In this document: in pieces, positions 10,710 through 18,913 of the stretch
Layout of the letters: every line of letters begins with the position of its first letter
How positions within the stretch are numbered: position 1 is the stretch's first letter
NCBI GenBank assembly: GCA_900548875.1
Contig: URMA01000015.1
Span: 1 to 45,976, forward strand
From: an uncultured Porphyromonadaceae bacterium
GTDB taxonomy: Bacteria; Bacteroidota; Bacteroidia; Bacteroidales; Muribaculaceae
Direction of reading: 5' to 3'
Length of the DNA stretch: 45,976 bases
Made by a program: the position numbers and the translations under genes
The notes under the pieces: model-generated
What the model saw: only the letters and a program-made list of their open reading frames with translations
Databases searched by the model: none
Told to the model about the DNA's origin: nothing

Positions 10710-11552
10710 TTAAAAAAACGTAACAAGACGTTTGGGATTCGAGTTGAAATAGTCGCTGAAGAAAAAGAGATGGTCGCGGAGCGAACGTTTCCAGTAATCC
10801 CAGTTATGATTGCCGGGACGGGAAGTGAATTCGTGCGGAATCTTCAACTTTGCAAGTTCTTCATGCAGCTTGCAGTTCACTTCATAGAAAAAGTCTTCCA
10901 TACCGCAGTCGAAAATCAATTGCAGATTTTTACCCTTCAGCAAATGGAGCTGGGCCATGACCGTATTCTTGTTCCAATTTTCAGGATATTCTTCAAGGGT
11001 TCCCAACCGCTTCTTGATGTCCCACTTCTCCGGGAATGGACGGAAATCCACGCCGCCGCTCATCGAACCGGCTGCTCCGAAAACATCCTGATGGCGCATC
11101 GCCAGATACAGCGCACCGTGTCCGCCCATGCTCAGCCCCGTGATGGCACGGCCAGACCAACTGGCGCGTGTAGGATAATGCCCGTCGACATAGCTGACAA
11201 GTTCTTTGGAAACAAACGTCTCGTAACGGTAAGTCGAATCAATCGGACTGTCGAAATACCAGCTCGTATCACCGTCGGGCATCACTACGATAAGTTCCAA
11301 GCGGTCGGCAAATTCACGCACGTCCGTACGGCTGATATAGTCCAAATGGTTGCCGCCATAACCATGAAGCAGATAAACCACAGGCAACCGCTGTCCTTCC
11401 TTCACATTGTCGGGCACCACTACCGTCACGTCCACTTTCTTGTTCATCGCCTTACTCTCAACGGCAAGCGTGTCAACGGTGCTTGCCTTCACAACTGCCA
11501 CCGACACCAACGTCAGCAACAGCGTCATACAAATTCTGCCTATACTTTTCAT
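10710..11552 (-). CDS. Exported esterase (alpha/beta hydrolase, esterase D/tributyrin esterase-like)
   Basis: Predicted secreted or periplasmic carboxylesterase of the putative-esterase family (PF00756 type). The start at 11552 gives a 280-residue protein beginning MKSIGRICMTLLLTLVSVA, a signal peptide; an ATG at 11573 is the alternative. The oxyanion segment YLLHGYGGNH, the nucleophile elbow GLSMGGHGAL and a C-terminal His in RPGNHNWDYWKRSL are visible. Relatives include feruloyl and acetyl xylan esterases and S-formylglutathione hydrolases; export makes a carbohydrate-ester substrate more likely, but this is inference. It is monocistronic. Confidence 0.85.
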   Translation of the reverse strand: MKSIGRICMTLLLTLVSVAVVKASTVDTLAVESKAMNKKVDVTVVVPDNVKEGQRLPVVYLLHGYGGNHLDYISRTDVREFADRLELIVVMPDGDTSWYFDSPIDSTYRYETFVSKELVSYVDGHYPTRASWSGRAITGLSMGGHGALYLAMRHQDVFGAAGSMSGGVDFRPFPEKWDIKKRLGTLEEYPENWNKNTVMAQLHLLKGKNLQLIFDCGMEDFFYEVNCKLHEELAKLKIPHEFTSRPGNHNWDYWKRSLRDHLFFFSDYFNSNPKRLVTFF

Positions 11553-11672
11553 ATTTCTATACAATGATTTCATGCAAGGATTTTTCGGGTAGTAAAAATA
11601 CAAAATTCCCGCCTTTCCAAACAAAATAAACGGGCAAAACAAAACTTTTTTGACATTTTTTTCGCAGAACTA

Positions 11673-11703
11673 TTGCACAATCCAAAAAAACGCTCTATCT
11701 TTG
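11673..11703 (+). promoter_or_regulatory. Promoter of tRNA-Asp
   Basis: TTG (11673-11675) and TATCTTTG (11696-11703) are separated by 20 bases, a good Bacteroidota -33/-7 pair, about 31 bases before the mature tRNA. Confidence 0.75.
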
Positions 11704-11734
11704 CACTCGCTAACTGAAACAAGCAACTATCAAT

Positions 11735-11808
11735 GGTGCGGTAGTTCAGCTGGTTAGAATACATGCCTGTCACGCATGGGGTCGCGGGTTCGAGTCCCGT
11801 CCGCACCG
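11735..11808 (+). tRNA. tRNA-Asp (GTC)
   Basis: The full cloverleaf folds: acceptor stem GGTGCGG/CCGCACC, D stem GTTC/GAAT, anticodon stem CATGC/GCATG with loop CTGTCAC (anticodon GTC), T stem GCGGG/CCCGT with loop TTCGAGT, and discriminator G as usual for Asp. CCA is not encoded. It has its own promoter and terminator. Confidence 0.97.
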
Positions 11809-11810
11809 CG

Positions 11811-11847
11811 AAAAGCTTCGGAAAACCTCCGAAGCTTTTTTGTTTTT
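11811..11847 (+). terminator. Intrinsic terminator of tRNA-Asp
   Basis: AAGCTTCGGA (11813-11822) and TCCGAAGCTT (11828-11837) form a perfect stem with a five-base loop, followed by TTTTTGTTTTT, starting three bases after the tRNA. Confidence 0.93.
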
Positions 11848-11939
11848 ATCTACCGCCACTCAACGGCGAACATAAGTGTAGTAAAGATAATTTTTTGTCA
11901 GTTCTCTCAAAACCAACCCATATCTTCCGATTCTAATTT

Positions 11940-13295
11940 CTATTCGACAATCTGCCAATAACCTTGTTTTCTACCGCCCACACGCTTCAATAGTCCAAGT
12001 TCCTGAAGACGAGCCAAATTATGAATAACACCACCCAATGTCGCATTAGGTATCCGCTCGCATAATTCTTTTCGAGTAGCATTCGGATGCTCACTCAAAT
12101 ATGCCAAAATACTGCCCTGCTGTTTTGTAAGCTTTTGTATGTTCTTTTGTATAGCCTTTTGTATGGTATTTGGAACAGCTGCCCTCTCTGGATATTCAAA
12201 ATTGAATATCGTCCAAATGCCCGAAGCGTCATAACGGAATTCCGGAGTTGAAAAGCCATCGTTTTTGCAAGCCATTATAATACGTTCAATACCACGTCCC
12301 CATGCTTCAATCTCCCCCGAACGAAAGAATGCGTTGGCTATATCCGGATTGTAAGGAAAACTGCGATGCGAAGAAAGTAAAGTTTCCACAGTCCACCCAT
12401 CTGGCAGAACACCTCCATTCACAATTTCCAATTTATTTTCATATACGCGGATTTGTATAGGAGAAGGCTCGGCATAATCTTTATTGATACAAGCATTCAA
12501 CAACGCTTCACGTAATGCCTCCTTTGGCACTGGCAATGTTTCTACACGTTGAAGGCCCTCATAAGTTATGATAGCTTTCATATATTTGGTACACAGCAAA
12601 TCCATCAACTTCGCAATTTGCTGAAACAAATTACCATGGACTTCGTCCTGATAAACCAAATCCATACCATCACGAAAGAAACCTATTTTCACAAAAGCTC
12701 CAGCCACATACCGCTCAGGGTCAGGATGAAACAACAAAGCTGCCGCACGCTTCAAATAATGGCCTTCAAAAAGCCGAAGTTTTTCCAAAAGTCCATGATT
12801 ATCATCCACCAAGTCCACCTCATCCATACGTCCACTTCGTTTAGCATATTTACGAAACAAATCAAACGTAGCATTATCCAAATCCTCCTCTTTCAAATAT
12901 GGCACAGGCGCCCCATCCCAGCTCTTTCCTTGTTTGCGCAACATGAAGCGGTCGAGCGCGACTCCTTTCAATTCTTGATTAGTCGCACCACTTCGCAAAT
13001 AATACTTACCACGAAAATTTATCGGATAGGGATATGCCTCCGTTACAATTTCTAAATACCGTTTATTATCTTCCGCTTTTAAGTTAACATCAACCAAAAT
13101 ACCAAGCATATCACGAACTTTGTTGGGGATATCCTCCATTAGCTTTTTTGCATCTTGCACACCGCATACCTCACCATTATCTTTTATACCTACATAAAGT
13201 TTTCCACCCCGTGCATTTGCAAAACCGCATATCCATTTCAGATATTCATCTCGCCAATTTTCTTTGAATTCAATGTTTTGTGACTCGGTACTCAT
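11940..13295 (-). CDS. AlbA_2 (Schlafen-type) domain ATP-binding transcriptional regulator
   Basis: Protein of the COG2865 type, 451 residues. The N-terminal AlbA_2/Schlafen domain (about 2-115) has IEFKENW and GFANARGGKLYVGIKDNG. A divergent HATPase-like region follows (REALLNACINKDYAEPSPIQ, then YENKLEIVNGG, about 270-310), and a winged-helix domain is at the C-terminus (about 390-448, TRKELCERIPNATLGGVIHNL). The family is known mostly as putative regulators; some relatives sit in defence loci. It starts two bases after the stop of the GIY-YIG gene, so the two are surely co-transcribed. The pair is clearly more AT-rich than its surroundings and lies beside a tRNA gene, suggesting acquisition by transfer. 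Confidence 0.85.
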   Translation of the reverse strand: MSTESQNIEFKENWRDEYLKWICGFANARGGKLYVGIKDNGEVCGVQDAKKLMEDIPNKVRDMLGILVDVNLKAEDNKRYLEIVTEAYPYPINFRGKYYLRSGATNQELKGVALDRFMLRKQGKSWDGAPVPYLKEEDLDNATFDLFRKYAKRSGRMDEVDLVDDNHGLLEKLRLFEGHYLKRAAALLFHPDPERYVAGAFVKIGFFRDGMDLVYQDEVHGNLFQQIAKLMDLLCTKYMKAIITYEGLQRVETLPVPKEALREALLNACINKDYAEPSPIQIRVYENKLEIVNGGVLPDGWTVETLLSSHRSFPYNPDIANAFFRSGEIEAWGRGIERIIMACKNDGFSTPEFRYDASGIWTIFNFEYPERAAVPNTIQKAIQKNIQKLTKQQGSILAYLSEHPNATRKELCERIPNATLGGVIHNLARLQELGLLKRVGGRKQGYWQIVE

Positions 13296-13297
13296 GT

Positions 13298-13942
13298 TTA
13301 ATCTTCTAATGTATAAGTTTCGTCATAAATATCTCTTAAATTCTTTCCTTCATACGTCCAATATCCAGTTGGTTGAATAGCATGAGATAGATTTAATAAT
13401 TTCTTTGTAATACCGGTCAACGAATATGTTTCACCTTTATACATAATTTTTTTCTCATCAATTATAGAAACTTCTATTTCAGGATCTTTTGTAAAAGTCA
13501 GGATATCCCCCTTCTTCATACCCATATCAAAATAATTTAGAGGAGGCCGACGAGAAGAATTGATTTTTTCTGTTGCAGACTTGTCTTCTGATGTTAAATC
13601 ATTATCTATCTCTTCTGTAATTTCCTGTGTAACATCTTCGCGATTAAACAATTCCAGAATTGCCATTGCTTGTTCAGGCTTGATTTGAAAAAATTCACGA
13701 TTTGCATTAATACGATTTGGAGCAAAAGCTGCATGTAGAGCTTTCTCAATTTTAGCACAGTCAGATGATTTTACCTTACAAGCATATTTACATTCAAAAG
13801 GAACAGGGACTCCGGTTCCATAGAGTTCTTTCATCCTTGCGTCCAAATTATCCCTTGTAGTCATACCAATTTTAACCAATCCCGGCATTACCGGATTAGT
13901 AAGCACATACACTATTCCTGAATTATTCTGCTTTTGAGACAT
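13298..13942 (-). CDS. GIY-YIG (T5orf172/MUG113-type) protein with RAMA-like C-terminus
   Basis: 214 residues. The N-terminal half (about 9-100) has GIVYVLTNPVMPGLVKIGMT followed by an Arg-rich helix and REFFQI, which fits the T5orf172/MUG113 branch of GIY-YIG nuclease-fold proteins. The C-terminal half (about 140-210; KKGDILTF, YKGETYSLTGITKKLL, GYWTYEGKNLRDIYDE) resembles the RAMA domain found with restriction and methylase proteins. Catalytic activity is not assured, because the second motif is KIG rather than YIG. The first gene of a two-gene AT-rich operon with the AlbA_2 regulator. Confidence 0.78.
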   Translation of the reverse strand: MSQKQNNSGIVYVLTNPVMPGLVKIGMTTRDNLDARMKELYGTGVPVPFECKYACKVKSSDCAKIEKALHAAFAPNRINANREFFQIKPEQAMAILELFNREDVTQEITEEIDNDLTSEDKSATEKINSSRRPPLNYFDMGMKKGDILTFTKDPEIEVSIIDEKKIMYKGETYSLTGITKKLLNLSHAIQPTGYWTYEGKNLRDIYDETYTLED

Positions 13943-14003
13943 ATTACACTATATTTAACCGGATTTCCGACGTTTTACCAACTAAGCATGCCACATAATT
14001 GGT

Positions 14004-14020
14004 GTACTTTACAAAAGTAC
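14004..14020. promoter_or_regulatory. Palindrome overlapping the -7 element of the GIY-YIG/AlbA_2 operon
   Basis: GTACTTT (14004-14010) and AAAGTAC (14014-14020) are a perfect inverted repeat with a three-base centre. The reverse-strand -7 element TACTTTTG (14019-14012) lies inside it. A dimeric repressor bound here would block the operon promoter. Confidence 0.5.
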
Positions 14021-14173
14021 AGAATTCTACATGGAAAAACTCCATTTCGTTTGAATATTTTTCCAGAATCCTATAACCGACGATGTGTAATATCTTAAAA
14101 TCAGAAAACATAGAGCACTCATCCAAGCCTCAATCTATTTCCATGTGCGCACGGCAAATAAGTGCTTGATTTC

Positions 14174-14204
14174 TTGCCGCTATCGTAAAATATATATACT
14201 TTTG
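14174..14204 (+). promoter_or_regulatory. Promoter of the LRR gene
   Basis: TTG (14174-14176) and TACTTTTG (14197-14204) with 20-base spacing, 28 bases before the ATG at 14233. Confidence 0.7.
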
Positions 14205-14232
14205 AGGAACAAACCTCAAAATTAAGACTAAA

Positions 14233-15900
14233 ATGGAAAAAGGTTACTCATTCTTTAAAAAAGCCGGACTGGCCGCTTTTGCCATCATGGCATTCACATT
14301 CTCCGGCACGGCTGCCCAACTGGAAGTAACAACAACAGAACCCGGAACTCTGGCAAGCCTCATCTCTGAAAACGACAAATGGAACACAACGGAACTGAAA
14401 GTATCCGGCCCTATTAACGCCATCGACATCCGAACCCTTCGGGAAATGGCAGGATCCGACTATTACGGCGAACCGACAGAAGGCAAATTGCAAAAACTGG
14501 ACATGACCGATGTTGAAATCATCGGCTACGATGAAAGCACTCCATCGGTGGACCAATCATATTTCTGCGATATGAACCAAGCTTTTGTCTATTTAATTGC
14601 CGAGGACAACCAATTCTACGGCTTCTTTTTCACAGAATGCGATGCCCTTAAAGAGCTGACACTACCCACCCGTGCATTTTACAAAGGCAACACAAAGTGG
14701 CCGAAAATGTTGGAAAAGATTTCCGTACCCGACGAGAACCCCTATTTGACAGTTCTCGACAATATTCTCTATTCAAAAGACCTCAAAACACTTTTCTATT
14801 GTCCAGCTGGAAGTACACTGACAGATTTCCGCACTCCGAACACTACAGAAATCATTTACACTGGCGCATTCTACTATAACCAACATCTGAAATCCGTTGA
14901 AATGCCGAACGTAAAGGAAGTCAAAAACACTGCATTCTACTATTGCACAGAGCTGCAACAAATAACATTCGGCAATCAGCTGACTACATTGGACGAAAAT
15001 GCCATTATGGGCAACTACCAATTAAATAGCGTAACAGTCGCCGCCGACAACCCCAACTACAAGAACACAGGAAATTTCCTGATCGACATTTCCGGTAAAA
15101 AACTATACATTTTTGCAGCAGACAACACCGTAGAAACCTGCGACGTGCCCGATGGTGTAGAAACCGTTTGCCCCGCCGCCATCTACTCCCAAGATATACG
15201 CACCGTCAACTTCCCGAACAGCGTCACAACCCTGCGACAATACGCCCTATTCAATTGCCTGAAGCTGGAAACTGTCAACATGGGTTCTGGTATCACGAAT
15301 CTCGAACAATTTTATGCCTACAACCTTCCGTCACTTCAGGAATACAACATGGACAGCGCAAACCCAAACTACTCATCCCACGAAGGAGCCCTCTATTCGA
15401 AAGACGGACTTACTTTGGTAGTTATTCCCGAGGGCAGGACAGAGTTCAGCGTTAAGGAAGGTACCGAACAACTTGGCACATACAGTCTTGGTGTCATCAA
15501 TAACACAATTGAAAAACTGACACTGCCGGCATCTCTCAAAATACTGACCAGCATGACACTTATGTGCAACAACCTGAAAGAAATCTACTGCAAAGCAACC
15601 GTTCCGCCCACATCCAACGACTATTTGCCTTTCTATCCGAACATGGCAGCAAACATCGACCTGTTCGTACCGACGGGATGCGCAAACGCCTACAAGACGG
15701 CCTCTTGCTGGAAAGACTTCAAGAGCGTCAACGAGTTTGACTTTTCCGGCATCGAAAGTGTGACAGCAGGCGAGAAACCGTATGAGGTGGCACGCTACGG
15801 CATTGACGGCAAGCTGCTACCGGCCGAAACTCCGGGTCTGAACCTCATCAAGATGTCAGACGGTACGGTACAGAAAGTATGGGTTCCCGACAACCGATAA
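14233..15900 (+). CDS. Secreted BspA-type leucine-rich repeat protein
   Basis: Exported protein of 555 residues. An N-terminal signal peptide (about 1-28, cleavage near GTAAQ) is followed by a region of BspA/LRR_5 repeats (for example LKSVEMPNVKEVKNTAFYYC and DGVETVCPAAIYSQDIRTVN) from about residue 130 to 490. The last 45 residues, ending GLNLIKMSDGTVQKVWV, resemble the short beta-rich C-terminal sorting regions of Bacteroidales secreted proteins. BspA-like proteins are linked to adhesion and surface interactions; the ligand here is unknown. It has its own promoter and is divergent from the GIY-YIG gene. Confidence 0.87.
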   Translation: MEKGYSFFKKAGLAAFAIMAFTFSGTAAQLEVTTTEPGTLASLISENDKWNTTELKVSGPINAIDIRTLREMAGSDYYGEPTEGKLQKLDMTDVEIIGYDESTPSVDQSYFCDMNQAFVYLIAEDNQFYGFFFTECDALKELTLPTRAFYKGNTKWPKMLEKISVPDENPYLTVLDNILYSKDLKTLFYCPAGSTLTDFRTPNTTEIIYTGAFYYNQHLKSVEMPNVKEVKNTAFYYCTELQQITFGNQLTTLDENAIMGNYQLNSVTVAADNPNYKNTGNFLIDISGKKLYIFAADNTVETCDVPDGVETVCPAAIYSQDIRTVNFPNSVTTLRQYALFNCLKLETVNMGSGITNLEQFYAYNLPSLQEYNMDSANPNYSSHEGALYSKDGLTLVVIPEGRTEFSVKEGTEQLGTYSLGVINNTIEKLTLPASLKILTSMTLMCNNLKEIYCKATVPPTSNDYLPFYPNMAANIDLFVPTGCANAYKTASCWKDFKSVNEFDFSGIESVTAGEKPYEVARYGIDGKLLPAETPGLNLIKMSDGTVQKVWVPDNR

Positions 15901-16048
15901 AAAGCAATCTCACCCGACATACAAGCGGCAGACGGAAGCGATTTCCGCCCGCCGCTTGCCGTTCAACGATATTTTCATACAAAGTTTTGCCCACATCAAA
16001 TATTTAAGGTAATTTCGCTCGAAATACATAATAAAGAATCATACGACT

Positions 16049-17584
16049 ATGGCAGATTCATTGAAAATCAACAAAGTGATGATTCGCAACCTCCAAATGG
16101 AGGATTACGAGCAACTCTCCCAATCGTTTACACGCGTCTACAACGACGGCAGCGATGTGTTCTGGACACGCGAACAAATCAAAAAACTTATCGACATTTT
16201 CCCTGAAGGACAGATTGTAACGGTAGTCGACAACCAGATTGTGGGCTGCGCCCTGTCGCTCATCGTGGACTACAACCTGGTGAAAAACGACCACACCTAC
16301 GCACAGGTGACAGGCAACGAAACCTTCAGCACCCATAACCCCAAAGGCAATATCCTCTACGGAATCGAGGTTTTCATCCATCCGAAATACCGCGGTCTCC
16401 GACTTGCACGACGCATGTACGAATACCGCAAGGACCTCTGCGAGAAACTCAATCTGAAATCCATCATGTTCGGCGGCCGCATCCCGAACTATCACAAATA
16501 CGCCGACAAGCTCCGTCCACGTGAATATATCAACAAAGTGCGGCAAAAGGAAATTTTCGACCCGGTGCTCACGTTCCAGCTGTCGAACGACTTCCACGTA
16601 CGCAAGGTGATGCGCAACTACCTTCCGAACGACGAGGAATCGAAGCACTTCGCCTGCCTGCTGCAATGGGACAACATCTACTACCAGCCGCCTACACAGG
16701 ACTTCATCACAAAGAAATCCACTGTCCGCGTCGGACTCGTACAATGGCAGATGCGCCCCTACCGCACTCTTGACGACCTGTTCGAGCAGGTGGAATATTT
16801 CGTTGATGCCGTTTCCGACTATCAGAGCGACTTCATTCTTTTCCCGGAATACTTCAACGCTCCGCTGATGGCCCGCTTCAACGATGAAGGCGAATCGGAC
16901 GCCATTCGCGGACTGGCACAATACACCAACGAAATACGCGAGCGGTTCATCAAACTTGCCATCAGCTACAACATCAACATCATCACCGGCAGTATGCCGC
17001 TCGTCAAGGAAGACGGACGCCTCTACAACGTGGGCTTCCTCTGCCGCCGCGACGGCTCCTATGAGATGTATGAAAAAATCCATGTCACTCCCGACGAAAT
17101 CAAAAGTTGGGGTCTCAGTGGCGGACGCCGCATACAGACATTCGACACCGACTGCGCAAAAATCGGCGTACTCATCTGCTACGATGTGGAATTCCCGGAA
17201 CTGTCCCGCCTGATGGCCAACGACGGCATGCAGATACTTTTCGTTCCGTTCCTCACCGACACGCAGAACGCCTATTCCCGCGTCCGCGTCTGCGCCCATG
17301 CCCGCGCCATCGAGAACGAGTGTTTCGTTGCCATCGCCGGAAGCGTCGGCAACCTGCCACGTGTCCACAATATGGACATCCAGTATGCACAGTCGGGCGT
17401 ATTCACCCCATGCGACTTCGCATTCCCGACCGACGGAACGAGAGCCGAAGCTACGCCTAACACGGAAATGATTCTCGTGTCGGACGTTGACCTCGACCTG
17501 CTTACCCAACTCCACACCTACGGAAGCGTCAAGAACCTGAAAGACCGCCGCAACGACCTCTACGAACTGCGGCTGAAACGCTAA
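16049..17584 (+). CDS. GNAT acetyltransferase / carbon-nitrogen hydrolase fusion
   Basis: Two-domain enzyme of 511 residues. The N-terminal GNAT domain (about 10-160) has the acyl-CoA-binding stretch IHPKYRGLRLARRMYEY. The C-terminal nitrilase-superfamily domain (about 225-495) carries the full catalytic triad: Glu267 in LFPEYFNAPL, Lys343 in YEKIHVTPDEI and Cys377 in GVLICYDVEFPE. The architecture is known across bacteria, but its substrate is not established; a deamidation coupled to acetylation of an amine is one idea. There is no signal peptide. It converges with the creatininase-family gene across a strong terminator. Confidence 0.9.
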   Translation: MADSLKINKVMIRNLQMEDYEQLSQSFTRVYNDGSDVFWTREQIKKLIDIFPEGQIVTVVDNQIVGCALSLIVDYNLVKNDHTYAQVTGNETFSTHNPKGNILYGIEVFIHPKYRGLRLARRMYEYRKDLCEKLNLKSIMFGGRIPNYHKYADKLRPREYINKVRQKEIFDPVLTFQLSNDFHVRKVMRNYLPNDEESKHFACLLQWDNIYYQPPTQDFITKKSTVRVGLVQWQMRPYRTLDDLFEQVEYFVDAVSDYQSDFILFPEYFNAPLMARFNDEGESDAIRGLAQYTNEIRERFIKLAISYNINIITGSMPLVKEDGRLYNVGFLCRRDGSYEMYEKIHVTPDEIKSWGLSGGRRIQTFDTDCAKIGVLICYDVEFPELSRLMANDGMQILFVPFLTDTQNAYSRVRVCAHARAIENECFVAIAGSVGNLPRVHNMDIQYAQSGVFTPCDFAFPTDGTRAEATPNTEMILVSDVDLDLLTQLHTYGSVKNLKDRRNDLYELRLKR

Positions 17585-17606
17585 CCGGAATCAGCATAAA
17601 AACAAC

Positions 17607-17648
17607 GCACCGCCCTTCTGAAACCATCAAAAGGGCGGTGCCTGTTTT
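17607..17648 (+). terminator. Intrinsic terminator after the GNAT/hydrolase gene
   Basis: GCACCGCCCTT (17607-17617) and AAGGGCGGTGC (17631-17641) form a perfect 11-bp stem, followed by CTGTTTTTTT. Confidence 0.92.
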
Positions 17649-17664
17649 TTTATTGTGCGTACTG

Positions 17665-18441
17665 CTATCTGTCGTAAAGCGGTTGCGTAGTCAGTTCCAC
17701 AAACAGCGTGGCAAGCGCATCGGCAACGGCGGCGGCATAGCGCGCACCCTTTTCAGCAGTGGATTTGCGCGGATCGCCGATTCCGGTGTCGTCCGACGAC
17801 TTGTCCCAACGGCGCGGAGTCCAAGCCACCTTGCGGTTCAGCGAATCGACCGCAAAAGGATGCGACATGCCGCTGCCGGCCATCGACAGGTCGACAAGTT
17901 CCGGATGATAGTGCATCATGACAGAGGTTTCCTGTTCGCCAGCATGGTCGTCAATACGTTCGTCAAAATAGCCGGCAGTCGGAATAATGGCAAACCAGTC
18001 GGAACAGGTTATCAGAAAATCCGGATAGTCGAATGCCAAATCACGAATCATGCCCTTGAAATTGTTTCCGCCGTGCCCGTTGACAATGGCCAGACGACGG
18101 AAGCCCTGCACATAAAGCGACGACACGATGTCGCGGAGAATGGCCTCCTGCGTCGTCAGGCGTGTATGCACGCAAAACGGTAGCCGTTTCTGCCCCGGAT
18201 TCTGTGCACCGAAAGGCACCGGAGCCATCACCATACACCGCACCCCCGCACGCTCATAGGCCAACCGTGCGGCATCGACGGCCACATCGTGCGACAGAAT
18301 GCAGTCCGTCATGTAAGGAAGATGATAATTGTGGGGTTCGGTCGCTCCCCAGGGAAGTACCGCCAAATCGTAGACCTGCCCTTTCACTGTACCGAAATTC
18401 GTGGCAATCAGGTCGAGAGCCGGAGTTTCTGCTTTTTCCAT
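17665..18441 (-). CDS. Creatininase-family metal-dependent amidohydrolase
   Basis: 258 residues from the ATG at 18441 (MEKAETPALDLIATNF); the open frame extends 22 codons upstream, but that part is unlike the family. Creatininase-fold signatures are present: LPWGATEPHNYHLPYMTDC, the NGHGGNNF metal-site loop, and a Glu in HAGEQETSVMMHY. Members hydrolyse cyclic amides or related C-N bonds (creatinine, N-formylamides, inosose lactams) in the cytoplasm. The substrate cannot be assigned. It faces the GNAT/carbon-nitrogen hydrolase gene, so a link between two amide-acting enzymes is possible but unproven. Confidence 0.88.
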   Translation of the reverse strand: MEKAETPALDLIATNFGTVKGQVYDLAVLPWGATEPHNYHLPYMTDCILSHDVAVDAARLAYERAGVRCMVMAPVPFGAQNPGQKRLPFCVHTRLTTQEAILRDIVSSLYVQGFRRLAIVNGHGGNNFKGMIRDLAFDYPDFLITCSDWFAIIPTAGYFDERIDDHAGEQETSVMMHYHPELVDLSMAGSGMSHPFAVDSLNRKVAWTPRRWDKSSDDTGIGDPRKSTAEKGARYAAAVADALATLFVELTTQPLYDR

Positions 18442-18521
18442 ATTCTCTTTTGAATTTAGATTAGTATCGCATCGGCATCCTACCGCATTCCAGCACAATC
18501 GGAACACCGTTCGGAACAGCC

Positions 18522-18566
18522 AATAAAAACAACCCCGGCGAATCCTTAATAAAGGTTCTGCCGGGA
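18522..18566 (-). terminator. Intrinsic terminator of the CAT-anticodon tRNA
   Basis: On the reverse strand CCCGGC (18566-18561) pairs with GCCGGG, with an imperfect inner stem (AACCTT/AAGGAT), followed by TTGTTTTTATT. It starts about 18 bases after the tRNA. Confidence 0.8.
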
Positions 18567-18583
18567 TTATCCTCTCTCCAATG

Positions 18584-18657
18584 TGGTCCCACTTGGGCTT
18601 GAACCAAGGACCCCCTGATTATGAGTCAGATGCTCTAACCAACTGAGCTATAGGACC
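18584..18657 (-). tRNA. tRNA with CAT anticodon (elongator Met or Ile2)
   Basis: The reverse strand folds as a cloverleaf: acceptor GGTCCTA/TGGGACC (one G-U pair), D arm GCTC/GAGC, anticodon stem CTGA/TCAG with loop CTCATAA (anticodon CAT at 18623-18621), and T loop TTCAAGC. Discriminator A. CAT is used by elongator Met and by lysidine-modified Ile2; I cannot decide between them by eye. An initiator tRNA is unlikely because the first acceptor pair is formed and the three G-C pairs before the anticodon loop are missing. Confidence 0.92.
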
Positions 18658-18700
18658 GTCATTTCTTTCAAAATGAGCTTTTTGTTCCAAAAAGCGATTG

Positions 18701-18732
18701 CAAAGATAAACCATTCCTACGAAAAAAGCAAA
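18701..18732 (-). promoter_or_regulatory. Promoter of the CAT-anticodon tRNA
   Basis: On the reverse strand TTTG (18732-18729) and TATCTTTG (18708-18701) are spaced by 20 bases, an exact -33/-7 pair, 43 bases before the tRNA. Confidence 0.8.
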
Positions 18733-18889
18733 TTGTCGTCTGTTTTTTCATTCTTTATTTTCCTTTTTTTCACCGCCTGTCCGTAAACGCCGCCCCCAAA
18801 TTTGAGGAAACAAATCTCCCATCAACACGCAAAAAATGCGCATTGTTTCCAACATCTCTTTTTCACGACGGCAGGGATGCCCGATAACG

Positions 18890-18897
18890 TATTTTTG
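18890..18897 (+). promoter_or_regulatory. -7 element upstream of the 18914 gene
   Basis: TATTTTTG, an exact TAnnTTTG match, 16 bases before the ATG at 18914; the -33 box is less clear. Confidence 0.5.
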
Positions 18898-18913
18898 CAA
18901 AAAATCTACTGCC

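Noticed and set aside
9436..11567. Long + strand open frames opposite the asparaginase and esterase genes
   Set aside because: Both are shadows of genes with intact catalytic motifs; the His/Arg-rich translations are typical of antisense frames.
11735..14000. An integrated element with att sites at tRNA-Asp
   Set aside because: I found no second copy of the tRNA 3' end nearby and no integrase, so only compositional evidence for transfer remains.
15924..15960. Terminator after the LRR gene at 14233
   Set aside because: AAGCGGC and GCCGCTT can pair, but the stem is interrupted and no U-run follows; not strong enough to call.
16058..17515. A 485-codon open frame opposite the GNAT/hydrolase fusion
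   Set aside because: It is antisense to a clear two-domain enzyme and has a skewed composition with no recognisable motif.
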